The notes: generated by a model from the letters alone, not told the origin. 64,000 bases of DNA from Nitrospiria bacterium (GCA_919902495.1 CAKKRC010000072.1:1-64000); one strand, 5' to 3'; shown: positions 55,392 to 62,402, numbered from the stretch's first letter. Made by a program: numbers and translations.

Positions 55392-55474
55392 TGTCTTTGC
55401 GAGCGAAGCGAAGCAATCTCGCATTTACGATCAAGCAATATAGATTGCTTCGTCGCTCCTCTCCTCGCAATGAC
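55392..55474. repeat. REP-like palindromic element
   Basis: TCTTTGCGAGCGAAGCGAAG and AGATTGCTTCGTCGC with CTCGCAATGAC form a long imperfect hairpin. A second copy is at 61290-61380. Confidence 0.75.
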
Positions 55475-55512
55475 AAGATCTTACAGAACATGATAATCCC
55501 ATGGAGGTAGTC

Positions 55513-55914
55513 ATGAAAAGCATCATCGCGTTAATTGCCGCAGCAGCATGTTTCTCCATCGCCCTGCCGGTCCAGGCCGGAGGCATCTCGAACGAGTTGC
55601 TCCTGTCGAGCGCCTGGTGTACCTTCACCTACAACAAGACGACCGGATACTCGAACACGACGAGGGTGCGCTTCAACAAGAACGGCACCTACGGCACCGG
55701 CGGCCGCGCAGAGGGTTCCACGAGCGGCAAGTACGGCAGCTACTCCAGCCAGAACGATACCAGCGGCGGAGGCCGCTGGAAAGTTAATAAGGGCGAGTTG
55801 TATATTTCGCAGGGCCGCAGCGAACTGGCTCACGTCAACACCGTCGTCAAGCGCAACAGCAGCGGCTATCCGATCATCCTCGCCGACGGGGTGGAATACT
55901 CGCAGTGCAAGTAG
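55513..55914 (+). CDS. small secreted protein, hypothetical
   Basis: The 133-residue product has a cleavable signal peptide (MKSIIALIAAAACFSIALPVQA) and a mature domain rich in Gly, Ser, Thr and Tyr. NKNGTYGTGGRAEG, GGGRWKVNKGELYISQG and a C-terminal Cys that may pair with Cys in SAWCTF are the notable parts. The repeated aromatic/Gly pattern suggests a small beta-sandwich lipocalin-like or stress-type fold, but no family is certain. GGAGG precedes ATG 55513. Confidence 0.6.
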   Translation: MKSIIALIAAAACFSIALPVQAGGISNELLLSSAWCTFTYNKTTGYSNTTRVRFNKNGTYGTGGRAEGSTSGKYGSYSSQNDTSGGGRWKVNKGELYISQGRSELAHVNTVVKRNSSGYPIILADGVEYSQCK

Positions 55915-56113
55915 TTGGGCGGCATGATATCTAAATGCGGAGATGGCCGAAAAGCCCCCAAGTATGTAAATTTGCCTGTTAGTGGACAAACTGTTCATTG
56001 ATAAATAAGGATTTCCGATTCCAGGCTTGTATATACGTTGATATTATCTGGTATCGTAGCGGAAAAGACGGAAAACTACTCAATTACTTTTCTATTCGGT
56101 ACAAGGAGGCTAT

Positions 56114-56719
56114 GTGCAAAAGCAACACATCGCGGGTAGAAAAAGAAGGCGTGAGTTGTTAGAGAACATCAAAAATAGGATTAATGCGATAGAATCAAGG
56201 CAAGACATATTTAATGACTTGAGCACGAAATACATTGAACAAGATTGGCTTGCGTCCTTTATTGCTAATGTTCCCAACCCCGAAGACATCCAGAAAATGA
56301 AAAAGGGAAGCTCATTCATCTTTATTACATTCTGCATATACTCTGCAATTCATATTATTTCAATTTTCATCACTATGACGCCGATGATCATGTCAAATAA
56401 GAAACTTATATTCGTGTTGCCCATGACATTTTTTTGGCCAGCTATTGCTATTTGGTGTGCTTTGCGTATAAAGGCATATCACGGTGCGTCATATAGAGTT
56501 GCTGGCTGGGTCGCCATTGTTCTTAGCCTTAACAACCTCAGCGGTCTATTCAAAATGCCAGCAGCCGATGTATTGTCATGGACTATATCTATTATCGTCA
56601 TCTCACTGTTGAGTGTAAGTTCATTCCTCGCCTTTAAAATTCGAAAAACTTATTTTCCTCATCTTGCTTTTCAGGGAGCTAGAAAAGAAAATGGAAGATA
56701 TCTTCTCAGCAGAAGCTAA
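56114..56719 (+). CDS. AT-rich orphan membrane protein
   Basis: The 201-residue product has a basic N-terminus, a helical cytoplasmic part (to about 70) and four membrane segments (about 76-97, 104-123, 135-155, 158-180). The start is a GTG at 56114 with AGGAGG six bases upstream. Base composition is much more AT-rich than neighbours, as in the 44613 cassette gene. A hairpin resembling attC follows at 56741-56800. No homology recognised; it is likely acquired. Confidence 0.55.
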   Translation: MQKQHIAGRKRRRELLENIKNRINAIESRQDIFNDLSTKYIEQDWLASFIANVPNPEDIQKMKKGSSFIFITFCIYSAIHIISIFITMTPMIMSNKKLIFVLPMTFFWPAIAIWCALRIKAYHGASYRVAGWVAIVLSLNNLSGLFKMPAADVLSWTISIIVISLLSVSSFLAFKIRKTYFPHLAFQGARKENGRYLLSRS

Positions 56720-56740
56720 ACTTGAAGACATGACATAAAT

Positions 56741-56800
56741 AACCAGCGGGTCCACAGAGACGCGCCAAAGGCGGCGCGTGACCCGCGCGCTAATAGCGTT
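56741..56800 (+). other. attC-like imperfect hairpin
   Basis: From AAC to GTT there are exactly 60 bases. GCGGGTC-(C)-AC pairs with GTGACCCGC, leaving one extrahelical C, and ACGCGCC pairs with GGCGCGT inside. The 3' core reads GTTCCAG instead of GTTRRRY and the spacer before it is long. It may be a diverged attC or just a terminator-like hairpin. Confidence 0.3.
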
Positions 56801-56810
56801 CCAGATCAAT

Positions 56811-57305
56811 ATGCCCCCTCTCCTCGAAACACGCCTCATCAGCATATCCATAGCCCGCGACCCTCGCGAGGTCTATGACTTCGTCTCGAACCCGGCCAAT
56901 CTCCCCCGCTGGGCGTCAGGCCTCGGCACGTCCATCAAGAACGTCGATGGCAAATGGATCGCCGATACCCCGAACGGCACAATCGAGATCCGTTTTGCCC
57001 CACAGAATGACCTCGGCGTCCTCGACCACTATGTCACCATTGCGCCGGGCGTTGAAGTGTATGTGCCTATGCGGGTGGTCCCGAACGGCAGCGGCAGCGA
57101 ACTTACCTTCACCCTCTTCCGGCAGCCGGAAATGACGGACCAAAAGTTCAAGGAAGACGCCGAGTGGGTTCTGCGGGACCTGACAAGGCTGAAGACCTGC
57201 TCGAGAACAGCTAATCTATTTCGGCAATACATATTGCCATACTTTTATATTGCCTTCTCTACCCTGCCTGTGGTAAGGTACCTCAATGAAGAAAACCCGT
57301 TTTGA
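56811..57305 (+). CDS. SRPBCC-family protein with frameshifted C-terminus
   Basis: The product (164 residues) fits the START/polyketide-cyclase SRPBCC fold: RLISISIARDPREVYDFVSNPANLPRWASG near the start, then alternating strands and a final helix EDAEWVLRDLTRLKT. After Lys-Thr the sequence becomes unlike the family. A one-base shift there would read LLENS and stop at 57212-57214, so an indel probably extended the ORF into the promoter region of the brnT gene (20-base overlap). ATG 56811 chosen by family start. Ligand unknown. Confidence 0.7.
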   Translation: MPPLLETRLISISIARDPREVYDFVSNPANLPRWASGLGTSIKNVDGKWIADTPNGTIEIRFAPQNDLGVLDHYVTIAPGVEVYVPMRVVPNGSGSELTFTLFRQPEMTDQKFKEDAEWVLRDLTRLKTCSRTANLFRQYILPYFYIAFSTLPVVRYLNEENPF

Positions 57306-57573
57306 ATGGGACGAGGAAAAGGACCGGGACAATCAGACCAAGCATGGAGTGTCCTTTTTGCTCGCTCAACGGGCCTTTCTTGATCCCCGGCGTGTTATCG
57401 CAGAGGACGTCGATCATAGTAATGACGAGGACCGGTTCTACTGCATCGGCCGTGTCGACGACGGCATCATGACCGTCCGATTCACCTATCGAGACAAGGT
57501 GATCCGTATCTACGGCGCGGGATATTGGAGAAAAGGGAGGAAACTCTATGAAGAACAAAATAACGTACACTGA
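57286..57573 (+). CDS. brnT: BrnT-type toxin (type II TA)
   Basis: The 95-residue product matches BrnT, a RelE-fold ribonuclease toxin: FEWDEEKDRDNQTKHGVSF, the DPRRVIAEDVDHSNDEDRFYCIG central part and RIYGAGYWRKGRKLYEE. It overlaps the brnA antitoxin gene by 26 bases, the usual toxin-first order of brnTA. The antitoxin product should repress this promoter. Confidence 0.87.
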   Translation: MKKTRFEWDEEKDRDNQTKHGVSFLLAQRAFLDPRRVIAEDVDHSNDEDRFYCIGRVDDGIMTVRFTYRDKVIRIYGAGYWRKGRKLYEEQNNVH

Positions 57574-57787
57574 CGGACCTGCGGGGAAATTGCAGGTCGT
57601 GAACGATTTTCTGCCTCCGCCGGAGCAATTGGTCCTTAAGGAGGACAATATCAAGGTAACACTAGCCTTGAAGAAATCGAGCGTTGAATTCTTCAAGAAG
57701 GAGGCCAAGAAACATCATACATCGTATCAGAAAATGATCCGGCAACTTGTTGACTGGTACACTTCTCATCATCAGAAGAGTGCTTAA
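57548..57787 (+). CDS. brnA: BrnA-type antitoxin
   Basis: The 79-residue product ends in a ribbon-helix-helix-like region, KVTLALKKSSVEFFKKEAKKHHTSYQKMIRQLVDWYTSHH, the DNA-binding part of BrnA. The N-terminal segment KITYTDGPAGKLQVVNDFLPPPEQLV should wrap the toxin. Overlap with brnT ensures co-translation. Confidence 0.85.
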   Translation: MKNKITYTDGPAGKLQVVNDFLPPPEQLVLKEDNIKVTLALKKSSVEFFKKEAKKHHTSYQKMIRQLVDWYTSHHQKSA

Positions 57788-57837
57788 CGAGTCGTTCGAG
57801 AGGGTCGGGCAAAGAACGCCCGCCCCTTAGCTCGTTG

Positions 57838-58311
57838 TTATCCCACCATCTCCGGCGTCACCATCCACTCCACCGCCCAATGGCCGTCGTCGAACCGCTT
57901 GAGGCATACGATCCTGGCCTTCTTGAAGTCCAAAATGTTCTTTGAACCATCTCCGCAAAGTAATAAGGAAGCCAGTTTCGCCAGATAGGGAAGATGGCTC
58001 ACCAGCATGAGGTCCTCATGCATGTGCGATAAACGCTCTACCCATATCTTCGGGTCATCCATCGGCGCGAGCCAGTCGGCTTCCGACACGCCCTCCTTCG
58101 GATGGACCTGATCGGCAAGGGCCTGGGCCGTCTGCTGCGCCCTTGTTATCCCGCTGTGATAAATCCTGTCTACCGCCACTCCCTGATCGTGGGCGAACAA
58201 GGCGGTCAGCGCTATGTCGCGGAAGCCCTTATCCGTCAGGCCCCTTTCCGGGTCTTCCCCTTCCTTCTTTGCTTCTGCGTGCTGGACAAGATAGAGAAGC
58301 ACTGCGTTCAT
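57838..58311 (-). CDS. sixA: SixA-type phosphohistidine phosphatase
   Basis: The 157-residue histidine-phosphatase-fold protein keeps the catalytic His (LYLVQHAEAK, His about 11) and the second block LTDKGFRDIA, HSGITRAQQTAQAL and VSHLPYLAKLASLL. The usual RHG motif is QHA, so Arg is replaced by Gln. This variant exists in SixA-like proteins, from memory, so activity is plausible. A CTGACCC repeat lies before the start. Confidence 0.8.
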   Translation of the reverse strand: MNAVLLYLVQHAEAKKEGEDPERGLTDKGFRDIALTALFAHDQGVAVDRIYHSGITRAQQTAQALADQVHPKEGVSEADWLAPMDDPKIWVERLSHMHEDLMLVSHLPYLAKLASLLLCGDGSKNILDFKKARIVCLKRFDDGHWAVEWMVTPEMVG

Positions 58312-58336
58312 TACCTCCAGCGGAGTAGTCAGGTTC

Positions 58337-58364
58337 CTGACCCCTGACCCCTGACCCCTGACCC
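58337..58364. repeat. CTGACCC heptamer tandem repeat
   Basis: Four perfect copies of CTGACCC (58337-58364), followed by a partial copy, sit between sixA and the flavodoxin-family gene, about 25 bases before the sixA start. Confidence 0.9.
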
Positions 58365-58371
58365 CTGATCT

Positions 58372-58941
58372 CTACCCTATCAACTTCTTCCCCGCCTCGT
58401 ACACGTCCTTCATCGCGGTGGGATGCTTCAGGATCTCACCTTTGGCGTCAACACCCAGAAAGCTCACGGTCGTATGCTCGGGCACGCTGATGGTCCGGAA
58501 GAATGCCTTTGCCGTGGTCTCGGCGCAGTGAATGCCATCCTCCTTTTTCATGCCTCCCACCACGATCAAAAGCCCTTTTCTGCCGTGAGGTCCGGCGGGA
58601 ATGGTCTTTTTCAGAAGATACTTGTCGCACCAGAACGCCTGGCACCGGTCGATCATCGCTTTGGCCTGGGCGCTCAAGCCGAAGAAGAAGATGGGCGATG
58701 CGAGGATAAAGCGGTCCGCGGTACGGATGGCGTCGTAGACCTCCTTCATCCCGTCGTTGACGATGCAGACACCGGTCTTCTCACAGCCTCCGCAGTTCTG
58801 GCAGGGCTTGATGTCCATGAGGTTCAGTTTGAACAGCGTGACCTCGTGCCCGGCTTCCCGTACGGGCCGGAGCGCCTCCTCGAGCAGGAGGTCGGTGTTC
58901 CCCTTGATGCGGGGGCTGCCGAAGAATGCCACGACGTTCAT
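58372..58941 (-). CDS. flavodoxin-like NADPH-dependent oxidoreductase with Cys motif
   Basis: The 189-residue product has the FMN loop FFGSPRIKGNTDLLLEEAL (about 5-23), the binding segment SPIFFFGLSAQAKAMIDR, and a ferredoxin-like insertion CQNCGGCEKTGVC (about 45-57). This is typical of iron-sulfur flavoprotein (Isf-like) or NADPH-dependent FMN reductase family members in anaerobes. GAGGA precedes ATG 58941. Likely role: electron transfer or stress-linked reduction. Confidence 0.82.
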   Translation of the reverse strand: MNVVAFFGSPRIKGNTDLLLEEALRPVREAGHEVTLFKLNLMDIKPCQNCGGCEKTGVCIVNDGMKEVYDAIRTADRFILASPIFFFGLSAQAKAMIDRCQAFWCDKYLLKKTIPAGPHGRKGLLIVVGGMKKEDGIHCAETTAKAFFRTISVPEHTTVSFLGVDAKGEILKHPTAMKDVYEAGKKLIG

Positions 58942-59052
58942 AGTGCTGTCCTCATTTTCTGAAAGAGATAAAAAAACTATCAACGCAGATTGACGCTGAT
59001 GTATCTATGATCTCTTATAGATCAAAGTATTGCAATCAACAACATAAATTCT

Positions 59053-59166
59053 TTTTGCCACAGAGAAAAACGAGGACACCGAGGAAGCTAAACTCAACTT
59101 AGCGTGAAACTTCTCTGTGAGCTCTGTGATCTCGCTTAGAAGCGCCTACTGTTGGCGGTGGCAAAA
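59053..59166. repeat. CACAGAG-type inverted-repeat element
   Basis: The arm TTTTGCCACAGAGAAAAACG (59053-59088) faces CTTCTCTGTGAGCTCTGTG, which continues to GGCAAAA at 59158-59166. The element separates the flavodoxin and rubrerythrin genes. Confidence 0.6.
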
Positions 59167-59203
59167 TGATCTTAACTTAAAAGCTTCATTCCTCATGGGT
59201 TCA

Positions 59204-59235
59204 TAAAAAACGGCCGGCACTCTCGTACCGACCGT
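59204..59235 (-). terminator. rubrerythrin terminator
   Basis: On the minus strand ACGGTCGG and CCGGCCGT form a stem with one wobble pair, followed by a run of six T (59205-59210). It lies just after the rubrerythrin stop. Confidence 0.85.
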
Positions 59236-59263
59236 CGTCATTATACCACGGGTCACGACGATC

Positions 59264-59758
59264 TTATTCCACTTTCATGAAGGCCTGTTTCTTCGACTTG
59301 CAGACCGGACATTCGTCGGGGGCGTGGCCTTCGGCGGTATAGCCGCAGACGGAGCACACATAATAATCAGTGGCCGCGTCCTTGCTGAGGCTGTCCAGGG
59401 CCTTCTGGTAGAGCGCCGCGTGGACCTTTTCCACCTCGTTGGCGTAATTGAAGCTCTTGAGCGCCCCGTCCTTGCCTTCCGCTTTCGCGTCCGCGATCAT
59501 CTGCGGATACATCTTCTGGAACTCGTACGACTCGCCGTTGATGGCGTCCTGAAGGTTCTCCTTCGTTGACTTGACGACCCCGAGTTCCCGCAAATGGTTG
59601 TGGGCGTGGACGGTCTCCGCCGCCGCAGCGGCGCGAAACAGTTTTGCCGCCTGCTTGTAGCCTTCCTGCTCAGCCTTCTTTGAGTAGGCGAGGTACTTCC
59701 GGTTCGCCTGGGACTCGCCGGCGAATGAATCTTTCAGGTTCTGTTCGGTCTTCGACAT
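59264..59758 (-). CDS. rbr: rubrerythrin
   Basis: The 164-residue protein has an N-terminal four-helix di-iron domain with Glu/His ligands in FAGESQANRKYLAYS, ETVHAHNHL, NGESYEFQKM and NEVEKVHAALY. The C-terminal rubredoxin-like Fe(SCys)4 site is CSVCGYTAEGHAPDECPVCKS. Rubrerythrins reduce hydrogen peroxide in anaerobes. GGAGGC is just upstream of ATG 59758, with an AT-rich promoter region beyond. Next to rubredoxin and a PerR-like regulator it forms the core of an oxidative-stress island. Confidence 0.95.
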   Translation of the reverse strand: MSKTEQNLKDSFAGESQANRKYLAYSKKAEQEGYKQAAKLFRAAAAAETVHAHNHLRELGVVKSTKENLQDAINGESYEFQKMYPQMIADAKAEGKDGALKSFNYANEVEKVHAALYQKALDSLSKDAATDYYVCSVCGYTAEGHAPDECPVCKSKKQAFMKVE

Positions 59759-59808
59759 GATGCCTCCTTAGTATAATTAAATTCAGTTTAAAGAAAAAAT
59801 ACTTTTAT

Positions 59809-59912
59809 CGCGCAAACCAGACGCAAAGTCGCAAAGAAAAGAACTGCACAAACAAGTTGAAGTTGAATTGCAGTCAACGATTCTCTTGGCGCCATTGCGG
59901 CTTTGCGCGAGA
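59809..59912. repeat. inverted-repeat element (GCGCAAA type)
   Basis: CGCGCAAACCAGACGCAAAG (59809-59842) is complementary in part to 59881-59912, which ends GGCTTTGCGCGA. Located between rubrerythrin and rubredoxin. Confidence 0.6.
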
Positions 59913-59945
59913 TTCCTTTTCGCTCCGGCCTATTCCTCTGGCAGT

Positions 59946-60077
59946 TTACCGCACCTTTTCGAACTCCGACTTCGGCGCGTTGCAGACCGGACAGGTCCAG
60001 TCGTCGGGCAGCTTCTCGAAGGGCGTCCCTTCCTTTGCCTCATCATATTCGTAACCGCACACGGTACACCGCCACAT
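59946..60077 (-). CDS. rubredoxin-like protein, 43 residues
   Basis: A short ORF encodes [17 protein letters not shown], then [20 protein letters not shown]. The two CxxC loops (CTVCG and CPVCN) and the LPDDW turn are the rubredoxin Fe(SCys)4 signature; at 43 residues it is shorter than classic rubredoxin of about 52. AAGGGAG precedes the ATG at 60077. It likely passes electrons to the neighbouring rubrerythrin. Easily missed because of its size. Confidence 0.87.
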   Translation of the reverse strand: MWRCTVCGYEYDEAKEGTPFEKLPDDWTCPVCNAPKSEFEKVR

Positions 60078-60140
60078 GTTTCTCCCTTCATGATCGTTAT
60101 CTCTATTTGGTATTGTAGCAGAATTTTAAGAACGGGGGTC

Positions 60141-60635
60141 TCATGCAACCTGTTCGAAAGATTCCTTGCCGGCCTTGCAGACTGGGCACTTCCAGTCGTC
60201 GGGGAGGCTCTCGAATGAGGCCTTCTGGTCCTTTTCCTTGTAGAGCCAGCGGCAGGCGGCGCAGCGCCAGAGGCCGAAATCCCCACGGTCGCCGGCCTTC
60301 TTGACCAGGTCCCAGCCCTTCGCCAGAAAGTCCTCAAGCTTCGGGGGATAGTAACCGGAGAAGATGCTCTTGTCCCGCGCGTCCTCGAAAAAGACCTCGA
60401 CCTCGAACTGCCCCTTCTTCACCGCATAGCCCCAGGTGAACGTGTCCTTTGATTCGGGTCCTGACGCCTTGGCCGCGAAAGAAACCTTGTCTCCGCTCCT
60501 CTTCACCTTGGACCAGCTGTAGCAGCAAGGGAGCACAGCGGTGCAGCCGCACTTGCCGTTCTTGAATTCGAGGCCGTCGACGCTCACGCCTCCAGGGATC
60601 TTCTCTATCCGTATATCCACGCGTTCTCCCGTCAC
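60141..60635 (-). CDS. protein with C-terminal rubredoxin domain
   Basis: The 164-residue product has an N-terminal domain of about 115 residues, with CGCTAVLPCCYSWSKVK near 29-45 and a beta-rich core, then a C-terminal rubredoxin module CAACRWLYKEKDQ...LPDDWKCPVCKAG (about 123-156). The N-terminal domain is unknown to me. The start is a GTG at 60633-60635 directly after the stop of the zinc-ribbon gene, so translation is coupled. It may be a dedicated electron carrier or reductase partner in the island. Confidence 0.75.
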   Translation of the reverse strand: MTGERVDIRIEKIPGGVSVDGLEFKNGKCGCTAVLPCCYSWSKVKRSGDKVSFAAKASGPESKDTFTWGYAVKKGQFEVEVFFEDARDKSIFSGYYPPKLEDFLAKGWDLVKKAGDRGDFGLWRCAACRWLYKEKDQKASFESLPDDWKCPVCKAGKESFEQVA

Positions 60636-60827
60636 TCAGTGATTGACCCGCTGTTTACTGAAGATCCTGTGGTCGCATGCGAAGCAACGCGTTTCTTCAT
60701 CTCCGGTCCAAAGGTCCACACCGGTTCCGCAGGATGGACAGGTAATGACCGTCAACAGGACAGGCACGGACACGAAGCAGCCCTCGGCCGGTTTATGCAG
60801 CGTTTTGTGCTTTTCTCCAGCCTTCAT
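60636..60827 (-). CDS. small zinc-ribbon protein
   Basis: The 63-residue product contains CPSCG and CFACD knuckles (about 30-52) forming one zinc ribbon, with a charged tail. A shorter version from an internal TTG (ITCPSC region) is possible, since the 5' part overlaps the preceding gene by 35 bases. It is wedged between two redox-related genes and may be a small regulator or chaperone; function unknown. Confidence 0.5.
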   Translation of the reverse strand: MKAGEKHKTLHKPAEGCFVSVPVLLTVITCPSCGTGVDLWTGDEETRCFACDHRIFSKQRVNH

Positions 60828-61230
60828 TTTTCAGCTTCTCCGTTCTCTCGACGGCCCAGGATTTGAGCCTCTTGAAATATTCGACGGGATCCGTCTTCGC
60901 CAGGGTAATGATCTTCTCACGCTCCCGTACGCTGTCGATGTTGTCACCGGGGTACACCCCGTTCCAGGAGCAGTACCCCTGATCCAACAGCAGTTCCGGC
61001 GTGATCTTGCCCTTGATATGTTTTTCCCCCATGAACTTCGCCGCATCCATGTCATAGCGGATGACCCAGCCGTTGTCCGAGACCATGGTCGATGGGTCCA
61101 GGGCGATCCCGTTCGAGCAGGTTGGACAGTACAGCCCCTTGATCACCTGCTCAGGCATGATGTTGTCCTTGAAATGGAACGATACGGACCGGTTGCCGCA
61201 GGTGCACTTCATTTCATGTGCCATACACAT
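60793..61230 (-). CDS. conserved Cys-rich hypothetical protein
   Basis: The 145-residue product has an N-terminal zinc-binding-like CTCGNRSVSFHF and CPTCSNG pair (about 9-40), followed by a soluble helical part with LLLDQGYCSWNGVYPGDNI. AGGAGG lies seven bases before ATG 61230. It heads the minus-strand set with zinc-ribbon and rubredoxin-domain genes. The family is not recognised by me. Confidence 0.6.
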   Translation of the reverse strand: MCMAHEMKCTCGNRSVSFHFKDNIMPEQVIKGLYCPTCSNGIALDPSTMVSDNGWVIRYDMDAAKFMGEKHIKGKITPELLLDQGYCSWNGVYPGDNIDSVREREKIITLAKTDPVEYFKRLKSWAVERTEKLKNEGWRKAQNAA

Positions 61231-61260
61231 AGAAAGCCTCCTTAGACTCTATCAGTTTCC

Positions 61261-61407
61261 TAACAGGCTGTTGAAAAAGTATTTCAGCCGTCTTTGCGAG
61301 CGGAGCGAAGCAATCTCGTAGTTAAAGAAATCAATAAGTTCGAGATTGCCGCGTCGCAAAAAACGCTCCTCGCAATGACATAGAAGGTGTTTTTCAACAA
61401 CCTGCTA
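61261..61407. mobile_element. composite MITE-like palindromic element
   Basis: TAACAGGCTGTTGAAAAA (61261-61278) and TTTTTCAACAACCTGCTA (61390-61407) are terminal inverted repeats with two mismatches. Between them lies a REP-like palindrome (61290-61380) matching the one at 55392-55474. No transposase is encoded, so it would be non-autonomous. Confidence 0.6.
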
Positions 61408-61482
61408 AGAATCAAACTCTACATACTGACAAAATACAACAGCTAATCCTGTCAAACTATCTTTTGTCCAGATCTGTTCGGA

Positions 61483-61899
61483 TCAGGTGTAATTCCTCTT
61501 CGTACAAGCGGGGCAAGTACCAAGAAACTCGATATGGTTGCTCGTGATATCGAACCCTGCCCGGTCGCGGTCAGCAACGGGCAGCCGGTACTCCACATGG
61601 ACATCGACTATCTTCCTGCAGCCGGTACAGATCAAATGGTGATGCGGCAGGGGGTTCGGATCGAACCGTTTCTTTTCCGGATCGCCCGTCAGTTCCGCAA
61701 CCATTCCACGGCGTTTCAGGGTTTCCAAGGTGTTGTAGACGGTAGCAAAGGACATGGTCGGGAACTTCCTGAGTACCGCCCGGTACACATCTTCGGCGGA
61801 CGGGTGACTGAGGTTTCCCTCCAGATAGTCAAGTATCGCGATCCGCTGCGGGGTAAGCTTGAGTCCCAAGTCCCGATATTTTTCTCCACGTTTGTCCAT
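61483..61899 (-). CDS. PerR-like Fur-family regulator
   Basis: The 138-residue product is a Fur-family metal-dependent repressor. The winged helix has LKLTPQRIAILDYLEGNLSHPSAEDVY and SFATVYNTLETLKRRGM. The metal-binding part has the PHHHLICTGCRKIVDVHVEY segment and the C-terminal CPACTKRN structural zinc pair. Lack of Fur-type HHH spacing and the stress-gene neighbours favour PerR. ATG 61899 is taken; a start ten codons upstream is possible. A PerR-box-like site overlaps its own promoter. Confidence 0.85.
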   Translation of the reverse strand: MDKRGEKYRDLGLKLTPQRIAILDYLEGNLSHPSAEDVYRAVLRKFPTMSFATVYNTLETLKRRGMVAELTGDPEKKRFDPNPLPHHHLICTGCRKIVDVHVEYRLPVADRDRAGFDITSNHIEFLGTCPACTKRNYT

Positions 61900-61930
61900 G
61901 ATGTCCGTTCTGTGTGGAAATGCTATCACT

Positions 61931-61949
61931 TTAGAATTATTCTTGTCAA
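61931..61949 (-). promoter_or_regulatory. PerR-box-like operator overlapping promoter
   Basis: TTAGAATTATTCTTG (61931-61945) keeps the 7-1-7 layout of the PerR box, with perfect inner arms AGAAT and ATTCT. On the minus strand TTGACA (61944-61949) is a -35 box, so binding would block transcription of the regulator gene itself. Confidence 0.55.
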
Positions 61950-62031
61950 GTAAATTATCTTATTGGCACCGTTATTCCCTCTTCCGCAGACCAACCTTGA
62001 CTAATGCTATACTTTCTCCTACACTTAACAT

Positions 62032-62045
62032 ATGATCCAGATCAA
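62032..62045. promoter_or_regulatory. FNR-like site upstream of AhpD-like gene
   Basis: ATGATCCAGATCAA differs from the FNR consensus TTGAT-N4-ATCAA at one position. It lies 34 bases before the start of the AhpD-like gene. Confidence 0.4.
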
Positions 62046-62078
62046 TGAAGGGATCGCTGTTATCTTCAGGAGGGGACC

Positions 62079-62402
62079 ATGCCGAAATATCCAGGACAAT
62101 ACACCAGCATCATGAAACGGTATAAAAGCGTCATGACATCGCTCGAAAAGCTCGGAAAGGCCACTAAGGCGGCAGGTCCGCTGAACAAGAAGACCCTTGA
62201 ACTCGTCCAGCTGGCAGCGGCTGCCGCAATTCGCGCTGAAGGTTCCGTGCATTCCCACGCGCGCAGGGCGCTTGAGGCGGGGGCGAAACCGGCCGAGATC
62301 CAGCACGCGATCATCGTGCTCACCAGCACCATCGGCTTCCCCACGGTGTCTGCGGCACTGTCCTGGGTGGATGATGTCCTGAAAAAACAAGGAACTAAGT
62401 AG
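62079..62402 (+). CDS. AhpD/carboxymuconolactone decarboxylase-like protein without Cys pair
   Basis: The 107-residue product fits the CMD/AhpD helical fold: a long helix LNKKTLELVQLAAAAAIRAEGSVHSHARRALEAGAKPAEIQHAI (segmented about 34-77). Active AhpD members have CxxC before the His; here the place reads GSVHSH, so disulfide peroxidase activity is unlikely. This is a known non-Cys subgroup from memory. AGGAGG precedes ATG 62079. It is 75 bases before the second probable selenoprotein. Confidence 0.8.
   Translation: MPKYPGQYTSIMKRYKSVMTSLEKLGKATKAAGPLNKKTLELVQLAAAAAIRAEGSVHSHARRALEAGAKPAEIQHAIIVLTSTIGFPTVSAALSWVDDVLKKQGTK

Larger units (their letters stand above)
58942..59263. other. intergenic region with repeat and terminator
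   Basis: The 322-base gap holds the paired TTTTGCCACAGAG element (59053-59166) and the rubrerythrin terminator (59204-59235). No gene seen. Confidence 0.7.

Noticed and set aside
59759-59800. PerR box upstream of rubrerythrin
   Set aside because: The AT-rich stretch has one good half-site only; the other half matches poorly.
62079-62402. Selenocysteine in the AhpD-like protein
   Set aside because: The expected Cys positions read Ser and His codons and there is no in-frame TGA.
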